Assembly: GCA_025061245.1 (NCBI GenBank)
Contig: JANZKD010000044.1
Location: 1-12,092 of the forward strand
Direction: 5' to 3'
DNA length: 12,092 nt
Source: Candidatus Culexmicrobium profundum
GTDB lineage: Archaea; Thermoproteota; Methanomethylicia; Culexarchaeales; Culexmicrobiaceae
Position 1 is the stretch's first letter. The number at the start of each line of letters is the position of its first letter. The position numbers and the translations under genes are program-made. The notes beneath the pieces were generated by a model that had not been told where the DNA came from, ran no database searches, and saw only the letters and a list, made by a program, of their open reading frames with translations. Positions 1 to 6,852 of this stretch are shown here, in pieces.

Positions 1-668
1 ATACCCTTGGATTAAATGAAGAACAAGCAAGCAAAATCATACCATTATCAATCAATAGAGAACTTTTAAAGAAGAAAATGGAAGTTTATCCAGGCTCACT
101 TGAAGCAGGATTCTTCAGATTATATCCTAAAGTTGATGATATCATTGAACAATATGGAGTAGAATGTCCAGATAATGTTACACTACTTGTCATGGGAACA
201 ATTAGAGATGGAGGTATAGGATGCTTATGTCCAGCCCATGCTCTAATGAGAGCCCTACTAAGACACTTAATCCTCAAGAGAGGAGAAGTAGTCATATTGG
301 ATATGGAGGCAGGAATAGAGCATTTAGCTAGAGGAACAGCTAGAGGAGTAGATTTAATGCTAACAGTCATCGAACCCAACATAAAATCAATTGAAACAGC
401 AAAAAGAATCAAAAAACTCGCACTTGATATAGAAGTCAAGAAAGTAAGTGTAATTGCAAATAAAATTAGTAACAAAGAAGAAGAGGAATTTGTAAAAGAA
501 AACCTAAGGAAATATGGCTTAGAACTATTCCACATAATTCCATATGATAATAAAATTAAAATTGCAGATATGAGGAGAACTCCAATAATAGATTATGCCC
601 CTGAATCATTAGCTGTCAAGTCAATTTACAAATTAAAAAATAAAATTATAGAGCTACTGTCCCTTTAA
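1..668 (+). CDS. cooC: CooC-type CODH nickel-insertion ATPase, 5' truncated by window edge
   Basis: The frame is open from base 3, so the gene starts upstream of the window; the internal ATG at 78 is not the start, because residues before it (LGLNEEQASKIIPLSIN) fit the family. About 221 residues are visible. CooC is a MinD/ParA-like P-loop ATPase that helps load nickel into CO dehydrogenase in the cytoplasm. Visible signatures are the CLC motif in GIGCLCPAHALMRALLRHL (the CXC of CooC proteins binds metal and bridges the dimer), the DMEAGIEHLARGTARGVD segment of the ATPase core, and an IANKI motif typical of the nucleotide base pocket. The N-terminal P-loop is outside the window. The 3' end overlaps the convergent cooT-like gene by 15 bases. 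Its closeness to the cdh operon agrees with a CODH maturation role. The family call is firm; the metal role is from family knowledge. Confidence 0.93.
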   Translation, partial: TLGLNEEQASKIIPLSINRELLKKKMEVYPGSLEAGFFRLYPKVDDIIEQYGVECPDNVTLLVMGTIRDGGIGCLCPAHALMRALLRHLILKRGEVVILDMEAGIEHLARGTARGVDLMLTVIEPNIKSIETAKRIKKLALDIEVKKVSVIANKISNKEEEEFVKENLRKYGLELFHIIPYDNKIKIADMRRTPIIDYAPESLAVKSIYKLKNKIIELLSL

Positions 669-998
669 TTTCATCCATAAAGTTCTTATCATCTTCGAAC
701 CTTCAGCCTTAATTTCCTCCCACATCTCTTCGAGATCTTCACTATAAGTGCTTGATTTAACACATTCATCATATTTCTCAAGGAAATTCAGGATTTTTCC
801 AATCATCGGATTAGAATATAACTTTAATGTTTCTTTAGGTACATTTACCTCTGCAATAATAGTTGATTGAAACTGAAATTTTTGACCAATAATATCTCGA
901 AGCGTTAAGGTATCTCCATGAAGTTCAACATATACAATGTCATTAGCAACTTCCTCGAAACCATCATCCTTTTTTAAAAGCACTTTAAACTCGCACAT
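654..998 (-). CDS. cooT: CooT-like nickel-binding protein with C-terminal extension
   Basis: This 114-residue protein begins MCEFKVLLKK and continues with a beta-rich stretch (DIVYVELHGDTLTLRDIIGQ) that matches the CooT family, small dimeric proteins that bind nickel through Cys2 and help mature CO dehydrogenase. Cys2 is present. The CooT-like part ends near residue 61; the remaining ~53 residues (a second Cys in YDECVKSS, then an acidic, helical-looking stretch with EDLEEMWEEIKAEG) extend beyond the usual ~65-residue length and I do not recognise them. The ATG at 998 is preceded by a GTGAT Shine-Dalgarno at 1008-1004 with 5-nt spacing. The gene is convergent with and overlaps cooC, and is divergent from the fwd/hdr operon, so it may share the promoter region with that operon. 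Family assignment rests on the N-terminal pattern and the neighbourhood; the function of the extension is unknown. Confidence 0.75.
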   Translation of the reverse strand: MCEFKVLLKKDDGFEEVANDIVYVELHGDTLTLRDIIGQKFQFQSTIIAEVNVPKETLKLYSNPMIGKILNFLEKYDECVKSSTYSEDLEEMWEEIKAEGSKMIRTLWMKLKGQ

Positions 999-1114
999 AT
1001 TACATCACTTTGCCATTACAATGGAAAAATTTAAGTTTTTTGTGCAGTAGCAAAATTTAAAATTGAATAATACAAGCTTAATAGATGCATCAGATCACAT
1101 AAGGATGCGGTGTT
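999..1114. promoter_or_regulatory. Divergent promoter region between cooT and the fwd/hdr operon
   Basis: This is the only sizeable non-coding stretch in the window (116 bp). A TATA-like TTTAAAAT at 1056-1063, preceded by A-rich sequence (caaaa) that could act as a BRE, would place transcription start near 1085 for the + operon, leaving a leader of about 30 nt. The surrounding AAAATTTAAAATT is nearly symmetric and could also serve the - strand, starting near 1032. A second - strand candidate, CTTAAATT at 1035-1028, would start near 1005 and cut into the cooT Shine-Dalgarno, so it is less attractive. The start at 1115 is preceded by GGTG at 1109-1112. Box positions are read by eye and are tentative. 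Confidence 0.4.
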
Positions 1115-1582
1115 ATGAGCGTAAAGCTAAATCCAATGGTGATATACAAGCTTTTACCTAAAACAAATTGTAAAGAATGCGGATATACATGCATGGCATT
1201 TTCTATTAAACTCTTACAAAAAGAAGTGAAGCTTGAAGATTGCAAACCATTATTTAGAGAAGAAAAATATAGAGAAAATAGAATTAAACTTGAAGAAATA
1301 CTTAGACCATTATATGAAGCAGCTGAAACATTAATTCGAATTGACGATGAAAAATGCATAGGATGCGGAAATTGCATCATTGCTTGCCCAGCAAATGTGA
1401 ATATCGATCCAGAAGTGGGTAAAGGGAAGAACCCAGTATCAGATGAAGTTGTATTTACTGTTGTTAATGGTAAGATTAAAGTGTTAAACATTAAAAAATG
1501 TAGAAGATATCCACCTCACAGAACAAATTGTAGAATATGTGAGCAAGTATGTTTAAGCAGTGCCATTAAGGTGGTGGCATGA
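1115..1582 (+). CDS. Ferredoxin with CdhE-like N-terminal Fe-S domain
   Basis: This 155-residue iron-sulfur protein has two parts. Residues 1-70 form a [4Fe-4S] domain of the PF04060 type (Cys19, 22, 26, 43, in LPKTNCKECGYTCMAF) that closely follows the N-terminus of CdhE encoded in this same window: both show NP..(V)Y..LP.TNC..CG, then E.C.PLF.E.KY and ILRP at matching spacing, except that one residue is missing between Cys22 and Cys26. Residues 77-155 are a dicluster ferredoxin: CIGCGNCIIACP (Cys81, 84, 87, 91) and a second set Cys129, 139, 142, 146 with an unusual nine-residue first gap. It is the first gene of the operon and its stop overlaps the fwdB start (ATGA). It probably carries electrons to or from the FwdB-like subunit, comparable to small Fwd/Fmd ferredoxin subunits; which subunit letter it matches I cannot say. 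Confidence 0.85.
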   Translation: MSVKLNPMVIYKLLPKTNCKECGYTCMAFSIKLLQKEVKLEDCKPLFREEKYRENRIKLEEILRPLYEAAETLIRIDDEKCIGCGNCIIACPANVNIDPEVGKGKNPVSDEVVFTVVNGKIKVLNIKKCRRYPPHRTNCRICEQVCLSSAIKVVA

Positions 1583-2841
1583 AGAGAATAGAAAATATTG
1601 TCTGTACAGGCTGCTCACTGACATGTAACGACTTAGTAATAGACATTGAAAATGAAAATAAAATAGTTAATGTTTGGGGCTCATGTAGCCATGGAACCAA
1701 ACGAATCAAAGAAATGATAACAAATAGGCTTAAAGGAAGTGAAACAAACATTGAAAAAGCAATAGAAAGGGCAGTAGAAATATTGTCATCTGCTAAGAAA
1801 CCATTAATTTACGGTTTTGCAAATAGTTCTAATGAAGCTATAAAATTAGGACTTGAAATAGCAAGAAAAATTAATGGAATATTCGATACACCTCCAAGCA
1901 TATGTCATTATCACATACCAATGATAGAAGAGATTGAAACAAAAAAATTAACATTTGAAGATGTTTTAGATAAATCAGATTTCATAATGTATTTCTTCGT
2001 AGACTTATCAAACACTCACTTAAGACATGCAAGCAAATATGCTATTTATCCAAGAGGAGAGATAATAAAGACTGGGAGAGAAAGTCGAACTGTATTAATG
2101 GTTGACTATTGGGAAAATGATTCAATGAAAATAGCACACCATAAAATAACACTCACACCAGGCGAAGAATTAAAATTCATTAAAAAACTCAGAAGAACAA
2201 TAGCTGATAAGAAAGTTGTAAGCGGAAAAGATGTTTGGCTGACTATTGAATCATGGTTACTCTTATTAGATGATATTAAAAAATCAAGTTTCATATCAAT
2301 ATTCATTGGAAACCATATATTAACAAATATAATGGCGGCAGAAATTTATAGAGAAATTGTAAAGTTAATGGAAGATATTATGTCAATTGGATTAATGAGC
2401 ACATTAATTCCATTGGCCGAAAACGTTAATTCAATGGGTGCAGCGATAATACCATATAAAATGTTTAAGGCAACCCACGCAATTGATTTCAATAATGGAA
2501 ATCCAGTGTATGAACCCTCAATAACAAATGCAGCCATGAAACTCTTAAATAATGAAGTTGATGCAGCACTAATTGTTGAAAGCGACCTCTACACTCATCT
2601 ACCTCTATCAATAGCTAGAAAATTAAAGGAAATTCCAACAATATATATTGGTGAAAAAAGAACCTTAACATCAAAAATAGCTAAAATTAAAATTCCGAGA
2701 TCAATTCTTGGAATTGAAGATGGCGGCAAAGTCTATAGAACAGATGGCGTTGAAGTTGAATTAACACCATTTATAAATCCACCTCCCTCAATTGAAAGTG
2801 AAAAAACGATACTGAAAGAAATTCTACAAGGCATTAGGTGA
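1579..2841 (+). CDS. fwdB: FwdB-type formylmethanofuran dehydrogenase catalytic subunit (divergent)
   Basis: This 420-residue protein aligns along its whole length with FwdB/FmdB, the W/Mo-bis-pyranopterin subunit that reduces CO2 to formate, which FwdA then condenses with methanofuran. The N-terminal [4Fe-4S] site is Cys9, Cys12, Cys16 and Cys36. Cys109-His110 (DTPPSICHYH) sits where the metal-ligand Cys and catalytic His of FwdB lie. Further family blocks are YPRGEIIKTGRESRTVLMVD, the AIDFNNGNPVYEP region, the VDAALIVESDLYTHLP region and a C-terminal GIEDGGKVYRTDGV. Several normally well-kept blocks have drifted: the usual CHGP is CHYH, and the WGSNP-like segment is FFVDLSNTH. Length is close to the ~430-residue norm. 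The start overlaps the preceding stop (ATGA) with a GGTGG Shine-Dalgarno. The pterin-binding partner FwdD lies on the opposite strand at 6848-6483. FwdA and FwdC are not in the window, so a formate-dehydrogenase-like role is also possible. Confidence 0.85.
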   Translation: MKRIENIVCTGCSLTCNDLVIDIENENKIVNVWGSCSHGTKRIKEMITNRLKGSETNIEKAIERAVEILSSAKKPLIYGFANSSNEAIKLGLEIARKINGIFDTPPSICHYHIPMIEEIETKKLTFEDVLDKSDFIMYFFVDLSNTHLRHASKYAIYPRGEIIKTGRESRTVLMVDYWENDSMKIAHHKITLTPGEELKFIKKLRRTIADKKVVSGKDVWLTIESWLLLLDDIKKSSFISIFIGNHILTNIMAAEIYREIVKLMEDIMSIGLMSTLIPLAENVNSMGAAIIPYKMFKATHAIDFNNGNPVYEPSITNAAMKLLNNEVDAALIVESDLYTHLPLSIARKLKEIPTIYIGEKRTLTSKIAKIKIPRSILGIEDGGKVYRTDGVEVELTPFINPPPSIESEKTILKEILQGIR

Positions 2842-2842
2842 T
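2836..2842 (+). promoter_or_regulatory. Shine-Dalgarno deciding the hdrA start
   Basis: AGGTGAT, a near-perfect anti-SD complement, overlaps the fwdB stop and lies 4 nt before an in-frame TTG at 2847. The same motif and 4-nt spacer recur before the starts at 5203 and 8292. It argues for TTG 2847 over GTG 2838, which lies inside the motif itself. Confidence 0.6.
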
Positions 2843-2846
2843 TACA

Positions 2847-5201
2847 TTGGGGAAAAACAAAACAGTACTACTAATATGCAAATGCGGAACAAATATAGCA
2901 GGAGTAATAAACGTTGATAAAATAAGCGAAAATCTTTCAAAGCTAAAAAACGTAACATGCTACATTCATGACCATTGGTGCAGTGAAGATGGACTACTAA
3001 AAATGAGAGAGATAATCACGAAAGAAAAGCCAGATAGAGTTATAATTGCCTCTTGCACACCCCATCTACATGAAAAATTATTTAAAGAGAACGCTGAAAA
3101 AGCTGGATTAAACGGAGGCTACGTAAAGGTAATTAACATTAGAGAACAATGCAGCTGGGTTCACTGGCAAAGCCCGGAGCAAGCCACCATTAAAGCATAT
3201 GACCTAATCAAGGCAGGTTTAGCAGCAGCACCATACTTAACTCCAAAATACACTGCTAAAGTTCCAGTAACCAGAAGCGCATTAATAATTGGAGGAGGAG
3301 TAGCAGGTATAACTGCAGCACTAGACTTAGCTGAAAAAGATATCCAAGTCTATTTAATCGAAAGAACAGGCTTTCTAGGAGGATATATGGCTAAGCTAGA
3401 TAAAGTATTTCCAACACTAGACTGCAGCATCTGTATATTAGGACCATTATTATCCAAAGCCTATTCACATTCTAAAATAAAAGTCTACACCTTAAGCGAA
3501 ATAAAAGAAGTCTCTGGTACCCCTGGAAACTATAAAGTAAAAATCATTAAAAAGCCAAGATACGTCAATGAAAGCGAATGCAATGGATGCAACAAATGTC
3601 TGGATGTATGTCCAATAGAATTGCCATGCGAATATAATAATGGACTGGGATTCAGAAAAGCAATAGTAAAACCAGTTTCAGAAACAGTTCCAGTAGCACC
3701 CTACATAGATATTGAAAACTGCATTGGATGTATGTCATGCGTAGGAGTATGCGATAAAGAAGCCATAGACTTCAACCAAAAAGAAGAAGAAATTGAATTA
3801 AATGTAGGAGCCATAATTATTGCCACAGGTTATAGTTTACTTGGCCGAGAAGAATTAGCAGAGTACGGCTATGGACGATTTAAAAACGTCATTTTAGGAA
3901 TAGAACTTGAAAGACTAGTTAATCCAGATGGACCCACAAGAGGAAGAGTAATTAGAATTTCAGATGGAAAAGAGGTGAAAAGCGCCGCAATAATTTTATG
4001 CGCAGGAAGTAGAGATGAAAGACATTTACCTTACTGCTGTAGATTCGGCTGTATGGCCGGATTAAAACATGCATATTACCTATCACTACTAAATCCTAAA
4101 GTTGAAGTTTACATATTCTATATTGACATTAGAGCCCCTGGAAAAGGTTTTGAAGAATTCTATCAAAGAATTAGAAAACAGGAAAACGTTCACTTCATAA
4201 GAGGAATTCCAAGTGAAATCGAAGAAGAAAAAGATGGAACAATTCGACTAACATTCTTTGACACAACTATAAATGAACTATTCCAAATCAACGTCGACCT
4301 AGTAGTTTTAGAAGCAGGAGTTAAACCAGCTGAAGGCAGTGAGGAATTAGCCAGAATTCTGCGAATACCATTAAGTCCAGAAGGATTTTTCATGGAATAT
4401 CATCCAAAATTAAGGCCATCAGAAACATTTATGCACGGAATATTTTTGGCAGGATCATGTCAAGGACCCAAAGATATTGCCGACACAGTATCACACGCAG
4501 GATTAGCAGCCTCTAAAGCAGCCTCATTATTAATGGAAGACGAATTAGAAATTGAAATTCAAGCTCCAAGAATAGACAATAAAAAATGCGTTCTATGTGG
4601 ATTATGTACACTAGCTTGTGAACACAATGTAATCAAAATAACTAGAGAGGGAATAAAAATAATTGAAGAAGCATGCATAGGATGTCAAGCATGTATAGCC
4701 ACATGTCCAACCGGAGCACTAATACCAACAATTGATCTAAGTAATGAAGCTATATCTGCAATGATAAAAGCAATACTGGAAGAAAAAAGAGAGTTCCCAT
4801 TAATAATCATATTCGCATGTAAATGGTGCGGCTATGAAGCATTAGACTTTGCAGGAATCAATAGAATACCATACCCAACTGGAACTAGAGTAATAGAAGT
4901 AGCATGCTCAGCAAGAGTAAATCCAATACATATACTAGAAGCACTCAAGCATGGTGCAGACGGAGTCTTAATAATAGGATGCAGAGAACAAGACTGTCAC
5001 TATAGAACCGGAAGATTAAGGGCAAACAGAAAAATAGAGGCATTAAAAGAAGCACTAAAAATCATGAAAATAAATCCAGAACGAGTAAAAATTATAGGTG
5101 CAGCAGCTTCAGAAGGGGAAGAAGTATCAAGAGAAATCATCAAATTTACTGAGAAAATTAAGGAGATAGGTCCGTTAGGAAGCGAATTAGTAGGGGATTA
5201 A
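2847..5201 (+). CDS. hdrA: HdrA-MvhD fusion flavoprotein (electron-bifurcating Hdr family)
   Basis: About 784 residues, the size and layout of HdrA2-type proteins in which MvhD is fused to HdrA. In order: an N-terminal domain starting CKCGTNIAG, with ASCTPHLHE and CSWVH motifs; an FAD-binding fold with IIGGGVAGITAA near residue 150 and the HdrA Cys pair DCSICILGP near 193; an inserted dicluster ferredoxin (about 245-302, CNGCNKCLDVCP and CIGCMSCVGVCD); CCRFGCMAGLKHA; a DIRAPGKGFEEFYQR block; GIFLAGSCQGPKDIADTVSH; a second dicluster ferredoxin (about 575-627); and a C-terminal MvhD domain (about 650-784) with CKWCGYEALDFAG, VACSARV and GCREQDCHY, the [2Fe-2S] ligands that contact a hydrogenase or dehydrogenase. 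HdrA flavin splits electrons between ferredoxin and a second acceptor in known complexes. No HdrB, HdrC or hydrogenase genes follow. GTG 2838 is the alternative start. The family call is certain; bifurcation here is inferred. Confidence 0.93.
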   Translation: MGKNKTVLLICKCGTNIAGVINVDKISENLSKLKNVTCYIHDHWCSEDGLLKMREIITKEKPDRVIIASCTPHLHEKLFKENAEKAGLNGGYVKVINIREQCSWVHWQSPEQATIKAYDLIKAGLAAAPYLTPKYTAKVPVTRSALIIGGGVAGITAALDLAEKDIQVYLIERTGFLGGYMAKLDKVFPTLDCSICILGPLLSKAYSHSKIKVYTLSEIKEVSGTPGNYKVKIIKKPRYVNESECNGCNKCLDVCPIELPCEYNNGLGFRKAIVKPVSETVPVAPYIDIENCIGCMSCVGVCDKEAIDFNQKEEEIELNVGAIIIATGYSLLGREELAEYGYGRFKNVILGIELERLVNPDGPTRGRVIRISDGKEVKSAAIILCAGSRDERHLPYCCRFGCMAGLKHAYYLSLLNPKVEVYIFYIDIRAPGKGFEEFYQRIRKQENVHFIRGIPSEIEEEKDGTIRLTFFDTTINELFQINVDLVVLEAGVKPAEGSEELARILRIPLSPEGFFMEYHPKLRPSETFMHGIFLAGSCQGPKDIADTVSHAGLAASKAASLLMEDELEIEIQAPRIDNKKCVLCGLCTLACEHNVIKITREGIKIIEEACIGCQACIATCPTGALIPTIDLSNEAISAMIKAILEEKREFPLIIIFACKWCGYEALDFAGINRIPYPTGTRVIEVACSARVNPIHILEALKHGADGVLIIGCREQDCHYRTGRLRANRKIEALKEALKIMKINPERVKIIGAAASEGEEVSREIIKFTEKIKEIGPLGSELVGD

Positions 5202-5202
5202 G

Positions 5203-6486
5203 TTGAGTAGCGAAAAACCAACTCTACAATTAACATCCATGGACCATGTAATAGAATATGAGTGGAAAGCGGAAAAACTAGTTAAAAAACTGAAATTCCA
5301 CCAAGAAAGATGTAATGGATGCGGATTATGCATCAAAGTATGTCCAGTAGAAGCAATAATGCTAGGTCCAATAAAGGAAGTGGCCTCTGGTGAAATGGAG
5401 GCCCCATTAATAATTATTGATGAAACAAAATGCATAGCATGCCCCATATGCTCAGCAATATGCCCCTTAAATGCATTGACACTTGAATTTCAAGAAAAAC
5501 CTGAATACATAAAAGTTATAGGAAGCATTGAAATAGACCAAGAAAAATGTATACCATGCCTATTATGTGAGAAAATATGTCCAAGAAATGCCATTAAAGC
5601 AGATGTAAAAATATCCAAGAAAGAAGATTTAGTAAAATATAAAAGTGATGAAGTTTGGGCTAGAGGTGAAATAAGCATAGATGAAGAAAAATGTATATAC
5701 TGTGGTCTATGCGAACTACTATGCGATGCAATTAAAATCGTTTGGACAGATCCAAAACCACCACAATTTAGAGCTGGTTTAGGAATACTAATTGATGAAA
5801 AGAAATGTGATTATTGCAAAATATGTGAAGAAATTTGCCCAGTAGAAGCGATACGAGTTAAGTGTGAAGCTTCAGCTCCAAGAGAAATTTTAGAACCAAA
5901 AATAGAGGGAAAAATAGACATAAATGAAGAAGAATGCATATACTGTAAATTATGCGAAGAAGAATGTCCAGTAAAGGCATTAAATGTTGAGAGAGCACTA
6001 GAAGGTGAAATTAAATTAATAAACTTAGATAAATGCGATCCCTCTGGCTGTAAAAACTGTGTAAACATATGCCCAGCAAATTCAATATATGTACCTAAAA
6101 GAGGAAAAGGCATAGAAATCTCAGAGAAAAGCTGCATATATTGTGGAGCCTGTCAAGAAGCATGCCCAGAAAATGTAATTCACATAACTGTAAAAGAAAT
6201 TAAAGTAAAAGACGGTGACAATTTATGGTCAAAATCAATAATTGAACACCTAAACAAAGTTATTGAGGGATATTCACCACCGCCACCCAAAGTATATATG
6301 AGAAACATTAGGCCGCCTCCAAGAGTAATCAAAATACCTCCACCAATACCAGTTCCACCTAAACCAAGAGAATTTGAAGTTGCAAGAAAAATCATAGATG
6401 AGCTTATAGCTAATTTGAAATCTAAAAGAATGAGAGCATTAATAGAATTAGGAAAAATTGATAAGTTAAAAGAAACGTTAATCTAA
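5203..6486 (+). CDS. fwdF: Eight-cluster polyferredoxin, FwdF-like
   Basis: This 427-residue protein contains eight [4Fe-4S] motifs, beginning at Cys37, 77, 116, 164, 202, 245, 278 and 311, all CX2CX2CX3C except the seventh (CDPSGCKNCVNIC, with an enlarged first gap). That equals the cluster count of FwdF, the polyferredoxin that links formylmethanofuran dehydrogenase to HdrA in the methanogen Fwd-Hdr-Mvh supercomplex. In the fourth motif the usual Pro after the last Cys is replaced by Asp. After the last cluster comes a Pro-rich linker (about 359-388, with several PPP runs) and a charged helical tail (about 390-427) that I would not expect in a minimal FwdF. The start is TTG with GGGGAT 4 nt upstream, one base after the hdrA stop, so translation is probably coupled. 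The stop overlaps the convergent fwdD by 4 bases. It most likely carries electrons between HdrA and FwdB/FwdD. Confidence 0.87.
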   Translation: MSSEKPTLQLTSMDHVIEYEWKAEKLVKKLKFHQERCNGCGLCIKVCPVEAIMLGPIKEVASGEMEAPLIIIDETKCIACPICSAICPLNALTLEFQEKPEYIKVIGSIEIDQEKCIPCLLCEKICPRNAIKADVKISKKEDLVKYKSDEVWARGEISIDEEKCIYCGLCELLCDAIKIVWTDPKPPQFRAGLGILIDEKKCDYCKICEEICPVEAIRVKCEASAPREILEPKIEGKIDINEEECIYCKLCEEECPVKALNVERALEGEIKLINLDKCDPSGCKNCVNICPANSIYVPKRGKGIEISEKSCIYCGACQEACPENVIHITVKEIKVKDGDNLWSKSIIEHLNKVIEGYSPPPPKVYMRNIRPPPRVIKIPPPIPVPPKPREFEVARKIIDELIANLKSKRMRALIELGKIDKLKETLI

Positions 6487-6848
6487 ACTAAATTATCTAT
6501 AGAGGTTGGAGGACAATTTACTGGTTTAACCATAACAGTAACTCTTCCATAAACTGGTTGACCTTCACTGTTAACAATGGGAGGCAAAAGAAACATAGCC
6601 CACGGACCTAAAGGCAACACAATAAAACCTTCACCCAACTTCTCTAATTCAAAGGCCTTTACAATTACTCTAACCCCAAGAAACGATAGCTCAATACAGT
6701 CTCCATTCTTAAGATTTAATTTCTTCATGTCGGAAGAAGATAGAAGGGCTATAGCTGATGACTCAATGTACTCTTCGCTATACGTACTGATTTGAGCTGC
6801 TAATTCTTGATCATGAAGAGGTAGTACCAATAATTTTAAGTTAATCAT
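6483..6848 (-). CDS. fwdD: FwdD-type molybdopterin dinucleotide-binding subunit
   Basis: The 121-residue product fits FwdD/FmdD, the small subunit with the molydopterin dinucleotide-binding fold that caps the cofactor held by FwdB. Diagnostic segments are AIALLSSSDMKKLNLKNGD (the 'L..EDM.KLGI..GD' block), a V.V.A element, and FIVLPLGPWAMFLLPP, corresponding to the conserved GPWAN region. The ATG at 6848 lies 4 nt after the cdhE stop and has GGGAG upstream within the end of cdhE; a TTG at 6878 would extend the protein into cdhE by ten residues and is less likely. It is the last gene of the cdh operon, facing its presumed partner fwdB on the other strand, and it overlaps the end of the polyferredoxin gene by 4 bp. 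It should form the catalytic unit with FwdB, unless another fwdB paralogue exists elsewhere. Confidence 0.85.
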   Translation of the reverse strand: MINLKLLVLPLHDQELAAQISTYSEEYIESSAIALLSSSDMKKLNLKNGDCIELSFLGVRVIVKAFELEKLGEGFIVLPLGPWAMFLLPPIVNSEGQPVYGRVTVMVKPVNCPPTSIDNLV

Positions 6849-6852
6849 CGAT

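Noticed and set aside
78..80. ATG at 78 as the start of cooC
   Set aside because: The frame is open to the window edge and the preceding residues fit CooC, while the P-loop would be missing from a protein starting here.
86..535. - strand frame of 149 codons opposite cooC
   Set aside because: Low-complexity Ser/Leu-rich translation fully inside a well-recognised gene on the other strand.
968..976. T-run on the + strand as a terminator for cooC
   Set aside because: Only about six T residues, some 300 bp past the cooC stop and inside the cooT coding region; too weak to call.
1028..1035. CTTAAATT (- strand) as the cooT TATA box
   Set aside because: Standard spacing would put the transcript start inside the GTGAT Shine-Dalgarno at 1008-1004, so the AT-rich symmetric element at 1052-1063 is a better, though still tentative, candidate.
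1090..1491. Open frame on the - strand opposite the ferredoxin gene
   Set aside because: Antisense shadow of a Cys-rich gene; composition is Ser/Phe/His-rich with no family motif or sensible Shine-Dalgarno.
5187..6137. Several - strand open frames opposite the polyferredoxin
   Set aside because: They mirror the repeated Cys codons of the real gene (recurrent GH..H.. patterns) and carry no plausible start context.
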